DNA from: Actinoplanes flavus
GTDB lineage: Bacteria > Actinomycetota > Actinomycetes > Mycobacteriales > Micromonosporaceae
Direction of reading: 5' to 3'
NCBI RefSeq assembly: GCF_017592555.1
Contig: NZ_JAGFNS010000017.1
Location: 44,529 to 108,528 of the forward strand
DNA: 64,000 nt
Both the position numbers and the translations under genes were made by a program. Shown here piece after piece: positions 50,817-58,730 of this stretch (position 1 is its first letter; each line of letters opens with the position of its first letter). A model generated the notes under the pieces. That model saw only the letters and a list, made by a program, of their open reading frames with translations, made no database searches and was not told the DNA's origin.

Positions 50817-52586
50817 GTGAGCATCGATGTCGCGGTCCCGATGACCGAGTCCCTGGTCCGCCCCCGGCGGCGCGGGCTCGGCGCGAGCACCGAGCAGATC
50901 GTGATGACCCAGGTGGCGGCGGTTCTGCTGCTGTCCGGGTTCGCCGTCGGCGGGATCGCGATGGTGCCCGCCGTGGCCGCCGCCGTCGCCCTGCTGGCGC
51001 TGACCTGGGTGCGCCTGCGCGGCAGGTGGGCATTTCAGTGGCTGGGCGTCCTGATCCGGTTCGCCGGGCGCCGCCGGAGCGCCCCGATCGACGGCACCAC
51101 CGCACTGCTGGGCTACGCGGCTCCGCGGGTCCGGCCGACGACGCTGGACCTGCCGGGTGAGGCGGCGGCCGCGCTCGCCGACGACGCCGGCCTCACCGTC
51201 ATGATCGAGCTCGGTGACCCGGCCGACGAGGCGTCATCCGTCCCGTCGTTCGCGACGGTGCTCGAGGCCACCGGGCGCGACGGCGCCACCGGCAAGGACC
51301 AGCCGGCCGTCCGGGTTCAGCTGGTGCTGAGCGCCGTCTCGGCGCCGACCGCGGGGTCCGGCACCGGCCCACCGCAGAGCTCGTATCGGACTCTCGCCGA
51401 GGGCAGCTCGCTCGGCCATCTCCGCGCGGTGCTCGCGCTGCGTGTCTCGCGGGCCGGTGGCTGGTCGGAGGAGGAGCTGCGCCGCAGTCTGGCCGGCATC
51501 ACCCGGCGGGTGACCCGACGGCTCGGCGCGGCCCGCCCGCTGGGCGAGGTGGCGGCCCTCCGGGCGATCGCCGACCTGGCGAACACCGACGCCTCCGGCG
51601 GCCCCGGGCCCGCCCAGGAGAGCTGGGCCGGGCTGCGGCTCGGCGGGCTGCTCCAGGCGACGTTCCACTGCCGGCCGGCGGCCGGCCGCGATCTGCCCGG
51701 CGCGCTGATCACCCGCATCCTGCATCTGCCGGCCGCGGCCACCACGGTGGCGCTGACGGCGACCGCCCTGTTCGTTCGGCTCGCCGCTCCGGACGCCCCG
51801 AGTCTGGAGGCCGCGAGCCGGGCGCTGCGCACCCTGCTCGCCGCCGAGCGGATCCGGATCCGCCGGTGGGACGGCGCGCATCTGCCCGGCCTGGCCGCGA
51901 CGCTGCCGCTCGGCGGTCCGGCGCCGGACGGGGCGGCCTTCGGCGTCCCGGAGGTGCCGATCAGCCCGGCGGGCCTGATGGTGGGGCGAAACCGGCACGG
52001 CGGCCCGGTGCTGGTGCGGCTGTTCCGGCCGGAGCCGACCCGGGCCCTGCTGGTGGGCGGGCTGGGCGGCGCGCAGATGATCGCGTTCCGGGCCATGGCG
52101 ACCGGGGCCCGGGTGCAGGTCCGGACGACCCGGCCGCACGACTGGGAGCCGTTCGCCCGGGGCGCGGCCGTGCCCGGCGAGTCGATCACGATCCTTCCTC
52201 CCGGCGGCCCGTTCGAGGCTCCGGCCGGGTCGGTGCGGCATCCGGTGCTCACCATCCTCGACACCGGCGCGACGACGACCGGCCGGGAGCCGTCCCGGGA
52301 GGGTGGCTGGCAGACCACGCTGGTGTTCCGGGACGAATTTGGGACGGCGGACGTGCCACACGCCACCGAGGCCGACGTGGTGGTGCTCCAGCCGCTGTTC
52401 CCGGCGGAGGCGACGCTGCTCGGTGGGGCACTCGGGCTCGGTGACACCACGCCGTACCTCACCCGGATGCGGGCCGACATGATCGCCGTGGTGAACCGGC
52501 GGGCGGTCCGGTGGGCCGCCCTGTCGCAGACGCCGATCGAGCAGTCCCTGATCGGGCAGCCGGCGCGACATCAGCCCGTGGGGTGA
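50817..52586 (+). CDS. eccE: Type VII secretion protein EccE
   Basis: A 589-residue component of the ESX membrane complex. Two N-terminal helices (about 25-75, VAAVLLLSGFAVGGIAMVPA and AVALLALTWVRL) are followed by a large soluble domain with EccE-type features (MVGRNRHGGPVLVRLFRP and LVGGLGGAQMIAFRAMATG). It stabilises the ESX core. The GTG start has GAGAGGGG upstream; TACGAT (50759-50764) may be the -10 box. It faces away from the WXG100 pair. EccB, EccC, EccD and mycosin are not in this window. Confidence 0.85.
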   Translation: MSIDVAVPMTESLVRPRRRGLGASTEQIVMTQVAAVLLLSGFAVGGIAMVPAVAAAVALLALTWVRLRGRWAFQWLGVLIRFAGRRRSAPIDGTTALLGYAAPRVRPTTLDLPGEAAAALADDAGLTVMIELGDPADEASSVPSFATVLEATGRDGATGKDQPAVRVQLVLSAVSAPTAGSGTGPPQSSYRTLAEGSSLGHLRAVLALRVSRAGGWSEEELRRSLAGITRRVTRRLGAARPLGEVAALRAIADLANTDASGGPGPAQESWAGLRLGGLLQATFHCRPAAGRDLPGALITRILHLPAAATTVALTATALFVRLAAPDAPSLEAASRALRTLLAAERIRIRRWDGAHLPGLAATLPLGGPAPDGAAFGVPEVPISPAGLMVGRNRHGGPVLVRLFRPEPTRALLVGGLGGAQMIAFRAMATGARVQVRTTRPHDWEPFARGAAVPGESITILPPGGPFEAPAGSVRHPVLTILDTGATTTGREPSREGGWQTTLVFRDEFGTADVPHATEADVVVLQPLFPAEATLLGGALGLGDTTPYLTRMRADMIAVVNRRAVRWAALSQTPIEQSLIGQPARHQPVG

Positions 52587-52647
52587 CACCCGGCGGGCAT
52601 GGATCTCGAAAAGATCCCGGCTGGTCGTTTCCACGAGTGGATCACAC

Positions 52648-53043
52648 ATGGCACCATCGCACGCCATGGGCATCCTCATTCGGCTGGTGATCACCGCCGT
52701 TTCGCTGTGGATCGCGACCCTGGTGATCGACGGCATCCAACTGACGGCCGACACGGCCACGAGCAAGGCGGGCACGCTGCTCGCCGTCGCCGTGATCTTC
52801 GGTCTGGTCAACGCGATCCTGCGGCCGATCATCAAGACCATCGGCTGTGGGTTCTACGTTCTCACGCTCGGCCTGGTCGCGATTCTCGTCAACGGTCTGC
52901 TGCTCCTGCTCACCAGCTGGATCGCCGGCCGCCTGGACCTGGGCTTCCACGTCGACGGGGTGATCGCCGCGATCCTCGGCGCGCTGCTGGTCGGCGTCGT
53001 GAGCTGGGTCCTCAACATGCTGGTTCCGGACGGCGACGACTGA
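52648..53043 (+). CDS. Phage-holin-like four-helix membrane protein
   Basis: A 131-residue protein with four membrane helices, including IRLVITAVSLWIATLVIDGI and GFYVLTLGLVAILVNGLLLL, and a short acidic end (VPDGDD). It resembles the 'phage holin family IV' (YvlD-like) proteins common in actinobacterial chromosomes and is not evidence of a prophage. An internal ATG at 52666 (MGILIRLV) is an alternative start. Confidence 0.82.
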   Translation: MAPSHAMGILIRLVITAVSLWIATLVIDGIQLTADTATSKAGTLLAVAVIFGLVNAILRPIIKTIGCGFYVLTLGLVAILVNGLLLLLTSWIAGRLDLGFHVDGVIAAILGALLVGVVSWVLNMLVPDGDD

Positions 53044-53136
53044 CCGGCGAAGGACCAGGCCGCGAGTGCCGGATTGGCCTCGTGACCTGGTTCATACGCA
53101 AGGACCGCTGAATCCCCCTGCCCTTACCGTGGGGGG

Positions 53137-54072
53137 ATGAGCGACGAGCGGCGTGGATATCTGTACGGCCTCACGGCGTACACGATGTGGGGTTTCTTCC
53201 CGATCTACTTCAAGCTGCTCCGCCCGGCCGCGCCGATGGAGATCCTCGCCCACCGGGTGCTGTGGTCGGTCGTCTTCGTGGCGCTGCTGCTCTCCGCGAT
53301 GCGCAACTGGCGCTTCCTGTCCCGCCTGCTGCGCACGCCCCGCCTGCTCGGCGGGATCGCCCTGGCCGCGATGCTGATCGGGGTCAACTGGGGCACCTAC
53401 ATCTACGGCGTGAACTCGTCCCGGGTGGTGGAGACGGCGCTCGGCTACTTCATCACCCCGCTGCTGGTCGTGCTGCTCGGCGTCACCGTGCTGCGGGAGC
53501 GGCTCCGGGCCCTGCAATGGGTGGCCGTCGGGATCGGTGTGCTGGCGGTGGCCATCCTGACCGTGGACTACGGGCGGCTGCCGTACATCGCGCTCACCCT
53601 GGCCGCCTCGTTCGGCTGCTACGGCCTGATCAAGAAGCGCATGTCGCTGCCGCCCGCGGAGGGCATGTTCGTCGAGTCGGCCGTTCTGGCGCTGCCCGCT
53701 CTGGCCTACCTGACCTGGCTCAACCTGGCCGGAAACGCGACGGTCGGGCACGTGTCGGTCAGCCACACGGTGCTGATGCTGTTCGCCGGGGTGGCCACCG
53801 CGGTTCCGCTGCTGCTGTTCGCCTCGGCGGCGAACCGGGTGCCGCTGGTCGGGCTCGGCATCCTCCAGTACGTGGCGCCGATCCTGCAACTCGCCGTCGG
53901 CCTGCTGATCTACCACGAGCCGATGCCGCCGGCCCGGCTCGCCGGGTTCGGGCTGGTCTGGCTCGCGCTGATCGTCTTCACCGTGGACGGCATCCGCGGC
54001 GCCCGGACCGCGGCCCGCAACCGTGCGGCCATGGCGGCCGAGAGGACTCCCGAGTCCCTGCCCGCCCGCTGA
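53137..54072 (+). CDS. rarD: EamA-family transporter RarD
   Basis: A 311-residue drug/metabolite transporter with ten membrane helices. MWGFFPIYFKLL and the paired EamA repeats are typical of RarD, which in other bacteria affects chloramphenicol sensitivity. The ATG at 53137 is preceded 6 nt upstream by TACCGT (53125-53130), so transcription probably starts at or next to the ATG; a G-run also stands there. Four tandem 12-base repeats follow the stop codon. Confidence 0.9.
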   Translation: MSDERRGYLYGLTAYTMWGFFPIYFKLLRPAAPMEILAHRVLWSVVFVALLLSAMRNWRFLSRLLRTPRLLGGIALAAMLIGVNWGTYIYGVNSSRVVETALGYFITPLLVVLLGVTVLRERLRALQWVAVGIGVLAVAILTVDYGRLPYIALTLAASFGCYGLIKKRMSLPPAEGMFVESAVLALPALAYLTWLNLAGNATVGHVSVSHTVLMLFAGVATAVPLLLFASAANRVPLVGLGILQYVAPILQLAVGLLIYHEPMPPARLAGFGLVWLALIVFTVDGIRGARTAARNRAAMAAERTPESLPAR

Positions 54073-54076
54073 GAGC

Positions 54077-54124
54077 GGGAGCGCGGGCGGGAGCGCGGGC
54101 GGGAGCGCGGGCGGGAGCGCGGGC
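54077..54124 (+). repeat. 12-bp tandem repeats (GGGAGCGCGGGC)x4
   Basis: Four perfect copies of GGGAGCGCGGGC (54077-54088, 54089-54100, 54101-54112, 54113-54124) lie in the short gap between the convergent RarD stop and the anti-sigma factor stop. Confidence 0.93.
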
Positions 54125-54129
54125 GGGAA

Positions 54130-54795
54130 TCACCGCGGCGGCTCGTACGCCAGCATCACCTTGCCGTCGTACCGGACCAGCTCCAACCGCGACAGGCTCC
54201 CTTGCGCGAAGTGCGTGGCCGCCGGCATCGAGAACTCCGCTCCCGGCTGCGCCAGCCACGACCCGAGCTGCTCGGTCTGCTCGTCCGGCCCGTACGCGAT
54301 GAGCCGGAACGTGTAGGGCTTGGCCGTCTTGCTGTAGGAGCACTCCATCTCCACCCGGCTCCCGCTGGGCGTACTGGTGATCCGGACCGTGGCGGTGATC
54401 GGCGTGACGTCGTCGACGGGTGTCATGGCGATGGCCGGCCCCGGCGGCGGCGCGCCACCGGCTGAGGAGTCGCGAAGCCCCCAGAAGGCGAGCCCGCCTC
54501 CGATCATCAGCACGAGGATCAGCGCGACGGCGGTGCTGAGGAGCCGGCGCGGGAGCGCCCGCACCCGGGGTTCCGGCCGTGACGGACGGGACGGCACCGG
54601 CAGGCCCGGGTCGAGGAGGCGCGCGAAGTCCTCCGCGTCGAGCCGGTCGAGCATGTCCGGCACCTGGGCAAGATCGGCCACCGCTTCCCGGCAGAACGAG
54701 CATGTCGCCAGGTGGCGCTCATACGCGGCCCGCTCAATCGGAGACAGCGCACCGAGGACATAGGCGGCGTCGTCGTGCCCGTCCTCGCATCGCAT
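54130..54795 (-). CDS. Zinc-binding anti-sigma factor (ZAS), orphan
   Basis: A 221-residue single-pass membrane protein. The N-terminal ZAS domain has CEDGHDDAAYVLGAL and HLATCSFCREAV (H-x3-C-x2-C). A TM helix near residue 93-112 (LLSTAVALILVLMIGGGLAF) separates it from an outer sensor domain with a lone Cys. It should hold an ECF sigma factor at the membrane, but no sigma gene is adjacent, so it is an orphan or works in trans. GGGAGG lies about 9 nt upstream of the ATG. Confidence 0.85.
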   Translation of the reverse strand: MRCEDGHDDAAYVLGALSPIERAAYERHLATCSFCREAVADLAQVPDMLDRLDAEDFARLLDPGLPVPSRPSRPEPRVRALPRRLLSTAVALILVLMIGGGLAFWGLRDSSAGGAPPPGPAIAMTPVDDVTPITATVRITSTPSGSRVEMECSYSKTAKPYTFRLIAYGPDEQTEQLGSWLAQPGAEFSMPAATHFAQGSLSRLELVRYDGKVMLAYEPPR

Positions 54796-54922
54796 CCGTA
54801 CCGCCTCCCACCGGGTCGCTGTTCCCGGTTTGTGGTACGCGGTTTCGGGCGCGAAGGTTCAACGCAGCCTTAAACCCCCACCTCAAGCCGTGGCGGCCCG
54901 AATTCGGAGAGCTATCGCCCGT

Positions 54923-55717
54923 TCAGGCGGTTGCGGATTCCCCTCCGGACAGCGCTTCGGCCACGTTACGGGCGGCGGCGGTGAGCTTGGCCCGCACCAC
55001 GCGCGCCGAGGTCAGCATCTCGGCGGCGGGCATGGAGCAGGCGAGGACGAGACGGCGTTCCATGTCGCGGTCGGCCACCACGACGACGGCGGCGGACGCC
55101 AGGCCCTGCCGGAACTGACCCATCTCGATCTGCATGCCCCGCCGCTCACCGGCGGCCAGGTCGGCCTCCAGCGCCTCGGGTGTGGTGAGGGTCGCCGGGG
55201 TGAAGGCCCGCATCCCGTAGTCGCGCAGATATCGCGACCGCTGGTCGGGGGTGAGCGTGGCGAGGAGGGCCTTGCCGAGCGCGGTGGCGTGACCGCCCTC
55301 GTCGAAGCCGGGGGCCACGTCGTCCATGAACGGGGACCGGGCGCCCTCGGCCGACGCCGTGACGGCTATCCGCCCGCCGACGAACCGCCCGAGATAGTGG
55401 CTGTATCCACTGTCGACGGCCGCACGGCGTAACGCCTCACCGACCGCGGGCGGCCCACGGAAGGCCGAGACCAGCTCCCGATATCGATCAGCGATCTCGA
55501 GGCCGACGATGTAGGTGCCGTCCTCGCGGCGGATCACGTAGCCCTCGTAGGCCAGTGTCCGCACGAGGTGGTACGTCGTCGCGACGGTCAGTTCGCACCT
55601 GCGGGCTATCTGTTTCACGGTCAGCCCTCGTGGAGCTCGTCCCACCGACTCCAGCACGCGCAGGGCACGCGAAACGCTCCGGATGAGATCTGACGGCTCC
55701 GCTAGGGGGTCACGCAC
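54923..55717 (-). CDS. IclR-family regulator
   Basis: A 264-residue transcription factor. The winged HTH spans about residues 12-65 (LTVKQIARRCELTVATTYHLVRTL); the C-terminal ligand domain begins near 85 and contains GHATALGKALLATL. The ligand and targets are unknown. GGAGGT lies before the GTG start. The upstream gap 55718-55860 is AT-richer and probably holds its own operator, but no clear palindrome was identified. Confidence 0.9.
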   Translation of the reverse strand: MRDPLAEPSDLIRSVSRALRVLESVGRAPRGLTVKQIARRCELTVATTYHLVRTLAYEGYVIRREDGTYIVGLEIADRYRELVSAFRGPPAVGEALRRAAVDSGYSHYLGRFVGGRIAVTASAEGARSPFMDDVAPGFDEGGHATALGKALLATLTPDQRSRYLRDYGMRAFTPATLTTPEALEADLAAGERRGMQIEMGQFRQGLASAAVVVVADRDMERRLVLACSMPAAEMLTSARVVRAKLTAAARNVAEALSGGESATA

Positions 55718-55878
55718 AGCTACCTCCGAAACCAGGGACTTACACCATATGAAGAATCGTGCTTCTACGGAATGCCAAAAGCATGTGGATCACGATCGAT
55801 CTTCACAGTGGGTGTGATCAATGGGACTGTCCGCATCCGGACGCCCGGCCCCGTCGAACCGCTTCCACCAGCAAAAAA

Positions 55879-55904
55879 CCGGCGCCGCTACGAAGCGGCG
55901 CCGG
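55879..55904 (-). terminator. Terminator of the polyprenyl synthase gene
   Basis: CCGGCGCCGCT (55879-55889) pairs perfectly with AGCGGCGCCGG (55894-55904), loop ACGA. Six A's at 55873-55878 read as U's on the minus strand, just after the stem. Confidence 0.93.
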
Positions 55905-55934
55905 CTTGACGGCGTAAACAGCGAAATATGGAGA

Positions 55935-56963
55935 TCAGCCGGTACGGTCGGCGATGAAGTCGCAGAGCGACTCCATGGCCCGCTTCGGCGGGCCGTCCGG
56001 CAGCGGAGCGAGCTGAGCCCGAGCCTCCTCGGCGTAACTGCGGACCGTCTCCCGCGCCCGCTTCAGCGCCGCCGACTCCCGCAGCAGGGCCAGCGCCTCG
56101 GCGTGCAGCGTGTCGTCGGTGATCGGGCCGGCCGCCAGCAGCTCGCGCAGCCGGACCGCCGACGCGTCGGTGTCGTCACCGGCCAGGGCGTACAGCACCG
56201 GGAGGGTCGGGATGCCCTCGCGCAGGTCGGTGCCGGGCGTCTTACCGGACTGGACGGACTCGCTGGCGATGTCCAGCAGGTCGTCGGAGAGCTGGAACGC
56301 GATCCCGATGGCGTGCCCGTACCCGGCGAGGGCCTCCACGTGCTCCGGCCGGGCACCGGAGAACAGCCCGCCGAAACGGGTCGCGGTGGCGATCAGGGAC
56401 GCCGTCTTCTCGGTGATGACGAACAGATGGTGCTCGATCGGGTCGGTGCCGCGCGGCCCCACCGTCTCGGCGATCTGGCCGTGCACCAGGCGGGCGAACG
56501 TCTGCGCCTGGAGGTGCACCGCCTCGGTGCCGAGGCTGGCCGCCAGATCCGCGGCCTGGGCGAAGAGGTAGTCGCCGACGAGGATCGCCACCGAGTTGCC
56601 CCAGCGCGCGTTCGCACTGGACGCACCCCGGCGCACGGCCGCCTCGTCCATGACGTCGTCGTGGTACAGCGTCGCGAGGTGGGTCAGCTCCACCACGTTG
56701 GCCGCGGCCACGACCTCGGGCGACGAAGGGTCGCCGAACTGCGCCCCCAACGCGACCAGCAACGGCCGGAACCGCTTGCCGCCGGCATCGGCCAGATGCC
56801 GGGCCGCCTCGGCCACCAACGGATCGGCGCTGGACACGTGGTCCCGTAGCGCCTCCTCCACAGCGGCCAAAGTCGCCGACACCGACTCGTCCATCACGGG
56901 ATCGACGTCGAGGCCCAGCGATGACAGCGCCATCTCGCGCGGGGTCGGATCACCGGTGCTCAC
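55935..56963 (-). CDS. Polyprenyl diphosphate synthase
   Basis: A 342-residue trans-isoprenyl diphosphate synthase that extends an isoprenoid chain by IPP addition. First Asp motif: LYHDDVMDE near residue 108; second: LSDDLLD near 235; GGKRFRP near 75 binds the phosphates. By its position beside nuoN it may supply the menaquinone side chain (heptaprenyl/octaprenyl), though the chain length cannot be read from sequence. The GTG at 56963 begins VSTGDPTPREMALSSLG. The terminator at 55879-55904 ends its transcript. Confidence 0.92.
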   Translation of the reverse strand: MSTGDPTPREMALSSLGLDVDPVMDESVSATLAAVEEALRDHVSSADPLVAEAARHLADAGGKRFRPLLVALGAQFGDPSSPEVVAAANVVELTHLATLYHDDVMDEAAVRRGASSANARWGNSVAILVGDYLFAQAADLAASLGTEAVHLQAQTFARLVHGQIAETVGPRGTDPIEHHLFVITEKTASLIATATRFGGLFSGARPEHVEALAGYGHAIGIAFQLSDDLLDIASESVQSGKTPGTDLREGIPTLPVLYALAGDDTDASAVRLRELLAAGPITDDTLHAEALALLRESAALKRARETVRSYAEEARAQLAPLPDGPPKRAMESLCDFIADRTG

Positions 56964-57150
56964 CACGCTTTCACGATGCCATACCGTCCATCCGGTTTCT
57001 GTCCCAGGGTGGCACGCGACAAGATCAAAAATCCGACAGCAGGGGTACGGGCGACGCGGCGCCCCCGGCGACCAGGCCGCATCCTCGACCCGGCCGGTGT
57101 CGGCCATGGCTGATAGATATCGGTCACAAGCGTCTGAGCCCCGTGGACGA

Positions 57151-57181
57151 CGAGAGCCCCGGCCGACGGCCGGGGCTCTCG
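57151..57181 (-). terminator. Terminator of the nuo operon
   Basis: CGAGAGCCCCGGCC (57151-57164) pairs perfectly with GGCCGGGGCTCTCG (57168-57181), loop GAC. It lies 15 bases beyond the nuoN stop. Confidence 0.88.
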
Positions 57182-57195
57182 CGTACCGATCATGG

Positions 57196-58728
57196 TCAGC
57201 GCACGAACTCTGACGCTTCCCGGGTGAGGTCGATCAGCGGCGCGGGCACCACGCCCAGCGCCACCGTCACGATCACGCCGATCCCCAGCACCGCCGAGGT
57301 GAGGAAGCCCGGGATCGACACGGTCGGCGCCGACTCGCCCGGCTCGGACAGCCACATCAGCACGACCACCCGCAGGTACGGGAAGGCCAGCAGCATGCTG
57401 GTGATCACACCGAAGATGACGAGCCAGGTCTGCCCGCCCTCGACGGCCGCCCCGAAGACCGCGAACTTGCTGGTGAAGCCGCTGGTCAACGGAATGCCCG
57501 CGAAGGTGAGCAGGATGAAGGTGAAGACACCGGCCAGCAGTGGGCTCTTCCGGCCGATGCCGGCCCAGCGGGACAGGTGGGTGGCCTCGCCGTCCGCGTC
57601 GCGCACCAGGCTGATGATGGCGAACGCGGCGAGCACCGAGAAGCCGTACGCCACCAGGTAGAACATCGTGCCGCTGAGGCCCTCCTCGTTGAGCGCGAGC
57701 ACACCCACCAGCAGGTAGCCGGCGTTCGCGATCGACGAGTAGGCCAGCAGGCGCTTGAGGTCGGTCTGGGTGACCGCCAGGATCGCGCCGATGAACATGG
57801 TGAGCACCGCGATCGTCCCGAGGATCGGCTGGAAGCTCCAGCGCACCCCCTCGAACGCCACGTAGAGGATCCGCAGCAGGGCCCCGAACGCGGCGACCTT
57901 GGTGCAGGCCGCCATGAACGCGGTGACCGGCGTGGGCGCGCCCTGGTATACGTCCGGCGTCCAGACGTGGAACGGGGCCAGCGCCGCCTTGAAGAGCAGG
58001 CCGATCGCGACCATCGCCAGGCCCACGTAGAGCAGCACCTCGCTGCGCTGCGGGTTGGCGACCGCCTCGTGCACCACGTCGAGCTGGATCCCGCCCGCGT
58101 AGCCGTAGACGAAGGCCACGCCGAACAGGAAGAACGCCGAGGCGTACGAACCGAGCAGGAAGTACTTGAGCGCCGCCTCCTGGCTGAGCAGACGCCGCCG
58201 CCGGGCGAGCGCGCACAGCAGGTAGAGCGGCAGCGAGAAGACCTCCAGCGCCACGAACATGGTGAGCAGGTCGTTGGCCGCGACGAACAGGAGCATGCCG
58301 CCGAGCGCGAAAACGGTCAGCGGGTACACCTCGGTGGCGCCGGGGCGGCCGCCGGCCTGTTGCATGTCCTTCTGCGAGCCGACGGTGATCGCGGCCTGCG
58401 AGACGAACGCCCCGCCCCTCTCGATCGAGCGCTCGCCGATCAGCAGCAGCGACACCCCGCCGAGCACCAGGATCGAGCCCTGCAGGAACAGGGTCGGCCC
58501 GTCGACGGCGACCGCGCCGCCGATGGTGATGGTCCGGGTGCCGCGCTGCCACACCACCGCGACCAGGGCCGCGACCACGGCGAGAAGAGCCAGACCCAGC
58601 TGTACGGCGTTACGCGCCCGCTGCGGGATCAGCACCTCGGCGACGACGCCGAGGCAGGCCGCCCCGAAGAGGATCAGCATGGGCAGCAGTGCCCCGTAGT
58701 CGATCGGGGGCAGTTGTAGGGATTCCAT
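57196..58728 (-). CDS. nuoN: NADH-quinone oxidoreductase subunit N
   Basis: A 510-residue antiporter-like subunit with about 14 helices, part of the proton-pumping arm of complex I. The half-helix region with EVFSLPLYLLCALARRR and KYFLLGSYASAFFLFGVA is typical; the pumping Lys is in FKAALAPFHVWTPDVYQGAP. It is the last nuo gene in the operon, 2 bases after nuoM's stop. It includes an in-frame nuo-type C-terminus. Confidence 0.97.
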   Translation of the reverse strand: MESLQLPPIDYGALLPMLILFGAACLGVVAEVLIPQRARNAVQLGLALLAVVAALVAVVWQRGTRTITIGGAVAVDGPTLFLQGSILVLGGVSLLLIGERSIERGGAFVSQAAITVGSQKDMQQAGGRPGATEVYPLTVFALGGMLLFVAANDLLTMFVALEVFSLPLYLLCALARRRRLLSQEAALKYFLLGSYASAFFLFGVAFVYGYAGGIQLDVVHEAVANPQRSEVLLYVGLAMVAIGLLFKAALAPFHVWTPDVYQGAPTPVTAFMAACTKVAAFGALLRILYVAFEGVRWSFQPILGTIAVLTMFIGAILAVTQTDLKRLLAYSSIANAGYLLVGVLALNEEGLSGTMFYLVAYGFSVLAAFAIISLVRDADGEATHLSRWAGIGRKSPLLAGVFTFILLTFAGIPLTSGFTSKFAVFGAAVEGGQTWLVIFGVITSMLLAFPYLRVVVLMWLSEPGESAPTVSIPGFLTSAVLGIGVIVTVALGVVPAPLIDLTREASEFVR

Positions 58729-58730
58729 GG

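Noticed and set aside
52648-53043. Holin-like gene as evidence of a prophage
   Set aside because: No other phage gene is nearby, and this membrane family is a normal chromosomal gene in actinobacteria.
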